DNA from: Heracleum sosnowskyi
Lineage: Eukaryota; Streptophyta; Magnoliopsida; Apiales; Apiaceae
NCBI GenBank assembly: GCA_030848705.1
Contig: CM061238.1
Span: 30,162,655-30,226,654, forward strand
DNA: 64,000 bases
Direction of reading: 5' to 3'
The first letter of the stretch is position 1. Every line of letters starts with the position of its first letter. The translations under genes were made by a program, and so were the position numbers. Of the stretch, positions 21,880-31,564 are shown piece after piece. The notes below the pieces were generated by a model that saw nothing but the letters and a program-made list of their open reading frames with translations, did not search any database and was not told the origin of the DNA.

Positions 21880-22863
21880 CTATTTGGGTATGAAAACTGA
21901 GATAGCGTTATAGGTGTTACTATTAGGGAATGGAGTATCCTCAAATAGGCGTGACAGTAGATCAACTACAACATTGTCACGGCCCTTTTTATACTCAATG
22001 GTGTAATCAAACCCGAGGAGTTTCGTCAGCCATTTCTGTTGAACCAACGTGGTAATGTTTTGTGAGAACAGGTGTTTTAGGGCTTGTTGATCAGTTCGTA
22101 TGATAATTTTTTTACCCAACAAGTAGCCACACCACTTTTGGACTGCTAGAACAACGCCCAGTAGCTCTTTTTCGTATGTGGAAAGACCCATATGACGTTG
22201 TGAGATCGCTTTGCTAAAAAATGCTAAGGGCTGTCCCTCTTGCATAAGAACGGCACCCACCCCTGACTTACAAGCATCCGTTTCAACTACGAAAGGTTTG
22301 GAGAAGTCTGGAAGTCGAAGCACCGGGGTGTCACACATGTCCTTCTTGAATTTCTGGAATGTAAGTTCTGCTGTTGGGGACCAAGAGAAAGCCCCTTTCT
22401 TGAGGAGATCCGTAAGAGGTCTACTAAGAGAACCATAGTGTCGAACAAACCGCCGGTAATACCCGGTGAGGCCTAAGAAACCACGCAGGGCTTTCAAGGA
22501 TTTTGGAGTAGGCCACTCTTGCATAATAGTGATTTTGTTTGTATCTGCAGCCACTCCTTTGTCACTTATAATATGGCCAAGATATTCAATGCTCGATTGA
22601 GCGAATGCACACTTGATGAGTTTGACAAACAATTGGTTGGACTGTAATCGTTGAAGTACCAGTGCCAAATGTTGTTAGTAGGTTTCCAAGTCACTACTAT
22701 AGATTAATATGTCGTCAAAGAAGATTAAGACGAATTTGCCAATGTAATAATAAAAAATCTCATTCATGACTCCTTGAAACATTGTTGGGGCGTTAGTAAG
22801 CCCAAACGACATGACCACGAATTCGTAATGCCCCAGTTGCGTTTTAAATGTTGTCTTGTTCAT
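21880..22863 (-). pseudogene. Chromovirus D reverse transcriptase and RNase H (broken)
   Basis: 22675-22863 holds the RT palm with F-F-D-D-I-L-I-Y. A TAA near 22675 then interrupts the frame, and 21880-22668 continues with the thumb (G-F-L-G-L-T-G-Y-Y-R-R-F) and RNase H (V-E-T-D-A-C...Y-E-K-E-L-L...R-T-D-Q-Q-A-L). The fingers of RT are scattered at 22870-23150 out of frame. Confidence 0.82.
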
Positions 22864-23562
22864 TCACCCGAATCTGGTGATAGCCGCTGCGAAGGTCCAA
22901 CTTGCTAAAAACTTTACTGCCATGTAGTTCGTCCATCATCTCCTCTATAAGTGGGATGGGAAATCAATTTTTCACAGTAATGGCATTTAGAGCCCGGTAA
23001 TCGACACAAAATCGCCATGTGTTGTCTCGTTTCTTAACAAGGAGGACAGGTGAAGCATAAGGGGATTGGATATGCCGTATTATTCCACTTTCCAGCATTT
23101 CCCGGACCATCTTCTCAATTTCTACCCGCTGCAGATAGGGGGATTTATATGGAGTCTGAAAAACATCAGCAAATTTGTTGATGACCTGCTGAACAGGGAA
23201 TGGAATGGAGTTTGTGGCCTCTGGGGTAGTTTCTACTGCCGTTAACTGGACTAGAAAGCAAACTTGCTCTTTGTGAGATTTGAACTTTTCAGAATCAAGT
23301 AGAACTTGAAAATGCGAAGAGTTTGTAGTTGGCTGTTGTAGGTGCAGTTTTTGACCTTGCCAATGAATCGAGACCTCCTATTTACTGAAATCAAACTCAA
23401 ATGGGCTGACTTGTGTCAACCACTGGACACCAAGTATTGCTTCATAACCTCCCAAGGGAATGGAGTAAAAGTCAGATGTGAATGTTGTACTGACCATAGT
23501 CCACTGTAAGTTTTCGATCTTGAGGCCACATTGAGTGGTTGTGCCATTGGCTAGCTATACAT

Positions 23563-24570
23563 TCATCTTAGGGCAAGTTGTCGTGGTGATCCCCAACTGT
23601 TTGACAAGTGTTTGGGATAGAAAGTTATGAGTTGAGCCTGTCTCGACAAGAAGATGAATCTCATGTCCTTTATGGAGCATGGTAGCTTGAGAGTGTGTAT
23701 GCCTTGAGTCCCCATAAGAGCATGTATTGACTTACCACCCTCTTCAATGTTGTTCTCCTCTCCTGTAGTAATGTCAAGAGTGGACTCCTCTAGTGCCTGA
23801 TCAGAGGCATCTGAGTCTCCAATCATAAGATATAGCTGAGGATGAGTGCATTTGTGGCCAGGGGAGTAGATCTCGTCACAATTATAGCAGAGACCTTTCT
23901 CACGGCGCTTTGCCATCTCGCTAGGTGAAATACGACGTATCATAGGAGTTCGAGAGCTGGAAGATGAGTTTCCGACATGTTTCGGTGGATCCAGAGTAGA
24001 GTTGGTACGACCAGATGAGAAAGATGGGGAGGTAATTCCTGCTCCCGATTTAAGAGGAGATGCTTCAAAACTTGGCTTAGGTTGGTAAGTAGTAGAATAG
24101 CGAGGCTTAGCTTGTCCCTTCATTCGTTTTTCAATCATATCTATAAAGATTTCTTGTTCTTTGGCTTTATCAATAGCCTCCTGTAATGTGACAGGTTTAT
24201 AGATATACAACGCTTGCGGGATGTTGGCGCGTAAGCCACTCAAAAAACTCGAGAAATAAAACTCATCAATATGTAAAGAGTAAGTAATCATCATATAGCC
24301 ACGTAGTTCTTCAAATTTAGCGATGTAATTATCTACAGAACAAGTTTGAGTAAGTTTGTTAAACTTACCAATAAGATTACCTTGATTACCAGTTGAAAAA
24401 CGCCGAAGGAGTAGGGAAGAGAAAGCCTCCCATCCCAAGCCTGGGTATTCTGCCTGGACTGTTTGGTACCAGTAATCAGCCTCATCCTCTAGATATAACG
24501 CTGCATAAATGACCTTGGTAGTGGAGTCCATCACTCTCATCGGTCGGTGGTGGTCGGTTTTGATGGTCAT
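23563..24570 (-). pseudogene. Chromovirus D gag with start of protease (5'-truncated)
   Basis: The capsid-like part has A-L-Y-L-E-D-E-A-D-Y-W-Y and F-x-K-L-x-Q...Y-I-A-K-F-E-E-L. The zinc knuckle is atypical (CYNCDEIYSPGHKC). Just beyond, near 23640, the minus strand reads V-E-T-G-S-T-H-N-F, with Glu where retroviral-type proteases need the catalytic Asp. The first about ten codons come from the adjoining CACTA end. Confidence 0.75.
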
Positions 24571-24616
24571 TTCTGACCAAATTTGATGGTCAGAAATGTG
24601 CGCTTTTCTTGTAGTG
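24545..24616. mobile_element. CACTA terminus, isolated right end
   Basis: Ends CTTTTCTTGTAGTG, the complement of CACTACAAGAAAAG, preceded by repeated TGATGGTCA and TTTCTGACC words. It sits inside what was EF-Tu exon sequence: the flank AGTGATGTACTGG matches exon 7 (42706 onward) of the intact gene. Confidence 0.72.
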
Positions 24617-25368
24617 AGTGATGTACTGGTCCACAGCTTCCATTAATTTTAGGATTGCCTTTTTCCCGAGGTCTTCATTTGTTCCTTGTAAAGTAGACAA
24701 CGCGGAACCACGGACAATTGGAATTTCATCACCGGGAAATTTGTAGAAATTTAGTAGGTCTGCAACATCATCGTTCAAGAAATTGTATGTTCATTTTGAT
24801 TCACTTTATATAAGCTAAAAGAGCACCAGAAATATAGAATTTAAACAAAATACATTGCACGCTATAACAACCAATTTATTACTTATGCATACCACGGAGT
24901 TCCATCTCGACAAGCTCAAGTAGCTCTGGGTCATCAATAGCATCAACCTTATTGAGAAAGCACACCAAAGATGGCACACCAACCTGAATCATCACGACAG
25001 TCAATAACAGCATAGTTGACCATCACAAGATTTTATTTCTATGATTCCACCAAAAACAATTCGGAAGCTAGTAAGATAGATGAGGGTATCTTTTCCCTTC
25101 AAATCCATAAGCTTCGCAGACAAGCTAGCAATGAGCCTATAATGAAAGGTTGCATACTTGACGAGCAAGTAAAATATGTTCCTTTGTTTGAGGCATTGGC
25201 CCATCTGGAGCTGATACAACAAGAATACCTCCATCCATTTGTGCCGCTCCAGTAATCACGTTCTGCAATTTTAGAAAAAATAGCAGGTTCTTGAGAACTT
25301 TAAAGTAAAAATGTAAGCAAACGAACATAAATGGACCAACACGAGGTATTGGAACCCAAAAGAAATGC
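24617..25368 (-). pseudogene. Partial copy of the mitochondrial EF-Tu gene (exons 5-7)
   Basis: Matches 42706-43450 of the intact gene over exons and introns, same orientation. Exon equivalents are 24617-24759 (part of exon 7), 24893-24983 (exon 6, full 91 bases) and 25158-25262 (exon 5, full 105 bases). Reading frames stay open with few changes, but the last base of exon 5 is A instead of G (CAA|GT). The copy starts inside exon 7 at a CACTA terminus and stops in intron 4. It cannot make EF-Tu. Confidence 0.9.
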
Positions 25369-25470
25369 ATTATACATTATTGACAATGATCACATCATTA
25401 ATTCATTATATAAATGTTTTTTCTATAGCTGGAGCTGCTGCAAGGCCTGGGAAAGTTGTGGGTTCTTTCT

Positions 25471-25825
25471 TGTTAGAATATGCCTTGAATCAGTAATTTC
25501 CCGTTATGATTTGGAAATAATTCCTACAAGGAAGGATCTAGAATTAATCTTTATCCACCATCAAGGATAAGACTTATCCTCAGGATAAGACTTATCTCCA
25601 GGATAAGACTTATCCTCCAAGGAACTGATAAAACTTATCCGTCTAAAGAGTGCTATATAAACTCTTTAGGGCATAACGTATCTGTATCTGACTTTCTAGG
25701 TCATAACCTAGATCTGTATCTGAATATTGTAATTTGTATCCTCGAGATCAATAAAACTTTTCTCTTCTGCCTATCTGTGTTCTTTCTTTACGTCAATTAT
25801 AATCTTTCTTGCTTCCGTTATAACA
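25471..25825 (+). repeat. 5' LTR of copia E
   Basis: Begins TGTTAGAATATGCC and ends ...TTATAACA before the primer site. Three GGATAAGACTTATC-type palindromes (25565-25616) precede a TATATAA at 25654-25660. The block 25500-25580 matches the LTR of gypsy A. Confidence 0.92.
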
Positions 25826-25828
25826 AAC

Positions 25829-25840
25829 TGGTATCAGAGC
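25829..25840 (+). other. primer-binding site of copia E (initiator Met tRNA type)
   Basis: TGGTATCAGAGC three bases inside the 5' LTR. Confidence 0.92.
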
Positions 25841-25878
25841 CTGATTCTATTTCTAGGGTTTGAATTTCGGTGAGAAAG

Positions 25879-26640
25879 ATGCAGTCTGGTGGTATTAACA
25901 TGAAGGTTGACAAATTTAATGGGAGGAATATTTTCAGTCTATGGCAAATCAAGATGCGTGCCTTGTTAAAGCAATAGGGGCTCTGGGCGCCATTGAAAAA
26001 GAAATCGACGGATCCGCAAAGCGCTGAGATGGCCAGTCTAGAAGAAAAGGCACACTCAACAATTTTATTGTGCCTTGCAGATGATATTATTACTGAAATT
26101 GCGGAGGAGGATACCGCGTCTGGTTTGTGGTTGAAGCTTGAAGGTCTCTACATGACAAAGTCTTTAACAAATAAGTTGCTTCTGAAGTAACGTCTGTTTA
26201 GTCTGCGAATGCGGGAAGGTATGCCTCTTCGAGATCACTTAGATCAGTTAAACACAATCTTATTAGAATTGCGTAATATTGATGTTAAAGTTGAAGATGA
26301 GGATGCTGCTTTAATTCTGTTAGTTTCTTTACCATTATTGTATGAGAATTTTTGTGCAATTGTTTATTGTTGGTAAAGATACTATTTCTCTAGAGGAGGT
26401 TAGATCTGCTCTTCATTCTAGAGAGCTGCGCCATAAGGCGGCTGGTACAGGTGCAGATAATCAGGCTGTTGGGTTAGTAGCCAGCGGGAGTAATGAACAT
26501 GGAAAGCCGGGGAAGAATAAATTCAAGAAACCAGCTTCTAAGGGTCCGAAATCTAATGATGTCTGTAATTACTATAAAGAGAAGGGACACTGGAAATCTG
26601 ACTGTCCCAAGAAAAAGAAGCAACAGGATAAAATGACAGG
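25879..26640 (+). pseudogene. Copia E gag (broken)
   Basis: ATG at 25879. Stops at 25975 (TAG) and 26188 (TAA) and a frameshift near 26370 divide it. The pieces still show W-Q-I-K-M-R-A-L-L, L-T-N-K-L-L-L-K and a CCHC-like knuckle whose second Cys is now Tyr (C-N-Y-Y...H...C, near 26565-26605). Its role would be the particle shell. Confidence 0.82.
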
Positions 26641-26689
26641 TACTACTGCTATAGGTACTGCTGATGTAGCTGGTACCAATTCTAAAGAA

Positions 26690-29600
26690 GATATTGCTCT
26701 AGTTGCTGTTGAGCACATGCATCACTCTGATGTGTGGATCCTTGACTCTGGAGAGTCTTACCATGTATGTACGCGCAGGGAGTGGTTTACAACCTACGAG
26801 CAAGTAGACGGGGGCAAAATTTCTATGGCTAACAGTTTTGTTTGTGAGACGGTTGGAATAGGCTCGATTAAAATTCGGACACATGATGGTAAATTCTACA
26901 CATTGAATGATGTTAGACATGTTCCAATTATGACGAAGAATCTGATATCTCTGAGTATGTTAGACAACAAAGGGTTTTAGATTTCAAGGTGAAGGTGGAG
27001 TTCTACATGTCTGCAAGGGTTCTGATATGGTCTTGAAAGGTGTTAAACGTGGTACCTTGTATCTTTTTCAAGGTTCTACATTATTAGGTTCTGTTGATGT
27101 CGCGTCCTCTGAGATTGATAAGGAAAACATGACCAGGTTGTGGCACGTGAGGCTTGGTCACATGAGTGCAAGAGGGATGCAAATTCTGTCAAAAGCTGAT
27201 CTTTTTTGTGGTCATAAGGTCACATGTCTTGAGTTTTGTGAACATTGTGTATTTGGAAAGTTGCATCGCAGCAAGTTTCCTAAAGCAACACACAGAACAA
27301 AAGGCACACTTGATTACATCCATTCTGATTGTTGGGGTTCTTCCCGGGTGGAGTCTTTAGAGGATCACAGATATTTTGTGTCAATGATTGATGATTTCTC
27401 AAGAATGACTTGGTTGTTCATCATGAAGCATAAAAGTGAAGTCTTAAAGATTTTCAGGCAGTGGAAGACATTATTGGAGAATCAAACAGGGAAGAAGATT
27501 AAGAGGCTGCGAAATGATAATGGTCTGGAATTTTACTCGTCTGAGTTTGATGAGTTTTGCAAGAATGAAGGGATTGCTAGGCATCATACAGTCAGGGATA
27601 CACCACAGCAGAATGGTGTAGCAGAACGTATGAATCAGACACTTCTAGAGAGAGCTAGGTGCATGCTCTAATGCTGGACTAACTAGAAGATTCTGGGTAG
27701 AAGCAGTTACTACAACATGTTATCTGATAAATTGTGGACCTCACACATGTATTCATCTCAAAACTCCTATTGAGAAATGGTCTGGTAAGCCTGCTGATTA
27801 CTCCGATTTAAGAGTTTTTGGTTGTACTGTTTATTATCATGTAAATGATGGTAAATTGGAGCCACGAGCTAAAAAAGTAATATTTTTAGGCTATGGGGAT
27901 GGGGCTAAAGGTTATAGAATCTGGTCTCCATCTGAAAACAGGGTTATACTAAGTACAAATGTAGTTTTTGATGAAAATTCTATGTTTAACCCTACTGTGA
28001 AGTCTACTATTGTGTCAGAAAGTGGTAGTGTTGAAAAACAGGTGGATTAGTAAGTCACTCAAGATGAGAGTGAACCACAACATGAAGTTCAACAATCACA
28101 GTCAGAATCAGAATCATTAGTTTCTTCGTTACCAGTAGTGAATCAGCACAGTTTGGCTCTTGATCGATCAATGAGAGCTAATTATGGGGTGCCTCCAAAG
28201 AGATATGGTTTTGAAGATATGGTTGCCTATGCACTACAGGTTGCTGAAGAGGTGGATCCTAACTCTGATGAGCCATCCACCGACAAAGAAGCAGTTACAT
28301 GTACTGAGTCTACCAAATGGTTTGCTGCAATGGGAGATGAAATGGAGTCACTTCATAAGAATCAGACTTGGGAATTAGTCAAGCGGCCTCGAGACAGAAC
28401 GATCGTCACTTGTAAATGGGTCTACAAAAAGAAGGAAGGAGAAACATTTGTTGAGGGTATCAAGTATAAAGCTCGATTAGTAGCTAGAGGGTTCACTCAA
28501 AAAGAGGGAGTAGACTACAATGAGATTTTTTCTCTAGTGGTCAGACATACTTCCATCAGGGTGCTACTAGTAATAGTTGCACATCAGAATCTAGAGCTTG
28601 AACAACTAGATGTGAAGACATCTTTTCTGCATGGAGAGCTGGAAGAGGAGATATACATGACTCAGCCAGATGGTTTTCAGGTTCCTGGTAAGGAAGACTA
28701 TGTTTGCAAGTTATTGAAGTCCTTGTATGGACTAAAGCAGTCTCCGAGGCAATGGTACAAGAAATTCGACAGCTATATGATAAGTATTGGCTACACCAGG
28801 AGTCCGTATGATTGTTCTGTTTATTATAGTAAGCCAGCAAATGGTTCTTTGATTTATTTGGTCCTGTATGTAGATGATATGTTGATAGCTGCAGAGAACA
28901 AGTCTGATGTTCAGAAGTTGAAGGGTCTCCTTAGTGCTGAGTTTGAAATGAAAGATTTGGGTGCGGCTCGAAAAATTCTGGGAATGGAGATATATAGGGA
29001 TAGAAGCAAAAGAAAACTCTTCTTATCACAAAAGGGACACATTCAGAAGATTTTGTCAAGATTTGGCATGTCTACAGCAAAGCCCATAGACACTCCTAGT
29101 GCTGCAAATGCACATCTGTCTGTTGCTTTTGCACCTAAGTCTGTTGAGGAAAAGGAGTACATGTCTCGAGTTCCCTATGCTAGTGCAGTAGGAAGCTTGA
29201 TGTATATGCACTGGTCTGCACTAGACCTGATCTTGCACAGTCTGTCAGTGTTGTTAGTAGGTTTATGGGTGAACCAGGCAAGGAGCATTGACAAGCTGTG
29301 AAGAGGGTTTTCGGTACTTAAAAGGTACGTCTGATGTTGGTCTCATTTATGGAGGTGATATAGAGTGTTTGGTGACAGGGTTTTCAGACTCTGATTATGC
29401 TGGAGATGTTGACAGTAGAAGATCTATGACTGGTTATGCTTTCACTCTAGGTGGTTCAATTGTCAGTTGGAAAGCTACTCTGCAACCTACAGTGACTTTG
29501 TCTACTACAGAAGCAGAGTACATGACATTGACAGAAGCAACAAAAGAAGAAATTTGGTTGAAAGGATTGGTCAGTGATTTGGGTCTACATCATGATCAGA

Positions 29601-29830
29601 CTATAATGTATTGTGACAGTCTCAGCGCAATCTGTTTAGCTAAGGATCAAGTCCATCATGAGAGGACTAAGCACATAGATGTATTAAGATATCATTTTCT
29701 AAGAAGTGAGAAGATAATCAAGGTGAGAAAAGTGGTTACTGCTGATAACCCAACTGATATGCTCGCCAAGTCGGTTCCACATAGCAAGTTTCAACATTGT
29801 TTGGACTTGCTAAATGTTCGGAGTTGTTGA
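26690..29830 (+). pseudogene. Copia E pol: protease, integrase, RT, RNase H (broken)
   Basis: The protease core reads L-D-S-G-E-S near 26745. The integrase finger and core (H-V-R-L-G-H...C-E-H-C; D-N-G-L-E-F) run to a frameshift near 27670. RT (28138-29301) has K-A-R-L-V-A-R-G-F and Y-V-D-D-M-L. RNase H continues in another frame from 29288 (G-F-S-D-S-D-Y-A-G-D; S-T-T-E-A-E-Y). Adjacent TAG TAA stops lie at 28048-28053. Confidence 0.88.
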
Positions 29831-29929
29831 TTGCCCTTTTAGGGCAAAAATCTGAGGCAGAAGAGGTTTTTCATCTTGCGTTATTATGGTGCATCTGGTA
29901 CATCTGTTTTTTGTGAGAGGATTCAAGTC

Positions 29930-29941
29930 AAGGTGGAGATC
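29930..29941 (+). other. polypurine tract of copia E
   Basis: AAGGTGGAGATC directly before the 3' LTR start, the usual form in Tnt1-like elements. Confidence 0.8.
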
Positions 29942-30307
29942 TGTTAGAATATGCCTTGAATCAATAATTGTCCGTTATGATATGAAAATAATTCCTACAA
30001 GGAAGGATCTAGAATTAATCTTTATCCACCGTCAAGGATAAGACTTATCCTCAGGATAAGACTTATCTTCAGGATAAGACTTATCCTCCATGGAACTGAT
30101 AATACTTATCCGCCTGGAGAGTGCTATATAAACTCTTTAGGGCATAATGTATTTGTATTTGACTCTCTAGGTCATAACCTAGATCTGACCTAGATCTGTA
30201 TCTGAATGCTGTAATCTGTATCCTTGAGATCAATAAAACTTTTCTATTCTGCCTATCTGTGTTCTTTCTTTACGTCAATTATAATCTTTCTTGTTTTCAT
30301 TATAACA
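29942..30307 (+). repeat. 3' LTR of copia E
   Basis: Same ends as the 5' LTR, with an 11-base duplication (GACCTAGATCT) near 30185 and scattered substitutions. Confidence 0.92.
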
Positions 30308-30570
30308 TACATGTCTTGCGATACACCAATTGCGGAGCTGCAGCTGCAACCACAGAGTCTCTTGAACATCGACGAAGCGTTAGGAGTCCTGCCGTTCCCG
30401 CTCAATATGTTGTTCCTAGCTCTTCTTACCCTAGAAGGAACCCAGATTGTAAAAATGACAAGGTGGAGGATACAATTGAAGGATCTAATGGTTTGCAGCC
30501 AAAACCTGCATTTACGGCAACAAGAAAAGTAGCTGCTGCTCAAGGTGTTACCGGAAATCAGTGGTATTGA

Positions 30571-31564
30571 GGCGAACTTTTCATCCCGGTGGAAGGTGTT
30601 CGCCTCACATCGCTAGTCTTTGAAGGTGAGACTAAGCTATAACTGTAAGAAATCAGCTGCTGTAAATTGACACCGGGAAAGTTACAGTATCCTTTCCTAG
30701 AGAAGCAAGTGGTTGGGAAAGTATAAAACACATGATCACATGATGTCTCTTGGTAAACCCTGATTTACCAATTCTGGCAGCAGATGGTCTATGTGCTGAT
30801 ATAGCTGGAAGACAGATCTGATATTTTATGGACTAAAAAGATAACACTGAAATAGAAAAGGACATGGTATTTTAACATTGTGTTAGCTTCACATGATTTG
30901 GCAAGATTGAAGCAAACTATAGTAATTTGTCATAACATAGAACTAATCGGATCGTACGTTGTAGGCCATTGTGTGCTCTAATTAGTGATCCCAGCTAAAC
31001 ATTTGTTGTTTGCTTGCCATGTCTGAATACTCATTGACTAGCAATTACTTGCTTCTTGTGTAAAATAAAATTGCAATGTGCATTAAACTATCAATTTTAA
31101 ATAACATGTTCCTTTTAAAGTTCAAACTATATATGTTGTGGCTGCATGGAAAACGTGAAGTTTGACGATTAACATCCAAGACCAAGGCTACTTTAATATG
31201 GTCTAGTAGTATATATCCTTGGAATCATAGAGTTCAAAGAGATACATAGCCCTTACCAGATTATGGCCAGTAAACACGCATATTGCGCAACAAGGCCCCT
31301 TGCCAGCAAACACGACTATAAAGACGAATGCCCGTAAACAAACTATGTAACAAACATTATTCAGAATCCATATGTAAATAAAATGCGAGAAAAGATAATG
31401 ATAAGGACAACCCTCAAATGGGCATACCAGCCAGAGGTTCCGGCTGAGCCATTAATGGTATATATATCATTGATAAGCTAGTCATACATTGCAAAAATGA
31501 TTATGTTCCAGAAATTACAATTATTGCAAGATAACAGATGTGGGCTGATTTGATCCTTTTTTGC
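30571..31564. other. Spacer between two convergent 3' ends
   Basis: Probably the 3' UTR of the MAP-kinase-like fragment (plus strand) followed by the 3' UTR of the BTB-MATH gene (minus strand). No ORF or repeat recognised. Confidence 0.5.

Larger units (their letters stand above)
20076..24550 (-). mobile_element. Ty3/gypsy chromovirus D, 5'-truncated, minus strand
   Basis: Only the 3' LTR is present (20076-20379). Upstream on the minus strand come integrase with a C-terminal chromodomain-like segment, RT/RNase H, and gag/protease. The order and the chromodomain place it in the chromovirus group. Gag begins mid-domain at about 24550, next to a CACTA terminus, and no 5' LTR follows. The 5' end has therefore been lost by deletion or rearrangement. 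Many stops and indels. Confidence 0.85.
25471..30307 (+). mobile_element. Ty1/copia retrotransposon E (Tnt1/Tork-like), complete but decayed
   Basis: Two LTRs (355 and 366 bp), an initiator-Met primer site, gag, protease, integrase, RT, RNase H and a polypurine tract, in that order. The copia order (integrase before RT) and the gag start (F-N-G-R-N-I-F-S-L-W) resemble Tnt1. The LTRs differ at many sites, so the copy is old. The left target site is TTTCT (25466-25470) and the right TGTCT (30312-30316), separated from the LTR end by four extra bases TACA. Confidence 0.92.
25429..30570 (+). pseudogene. Last exon of a probable MAP kinase, split by copia element E
   Basis: A splice acceptor (TTTTTTCTATAG at 25428) opens an exon coding for a segment with A-R-P-G-K-V-V-G-S. 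After the copia insertion the same frame resumes at 30312-30316 and runs to the TGA at 30568-30570. It contains Y-P-R-R-N-P-D-C-K, E-G-S-N-G-L-Q-P-K-P and A-T-R-K-V-A-A-A-Q-G, and ends W-Y. From memory these motifs occur in the long C-terminal tails of TDY-type plant MAP kinases (the MPK9/MPK16/MPK20 group); I could not check this. The kinase domain is absent: the sequence upstream is EF-Tu-derived. It is a gene fragment. Confidence 0.5.

Noticed and set aside
18591..24616. A single CACTA element spanning both ends
   Set aside because: Subterminal words differ and flanks come from different genes.
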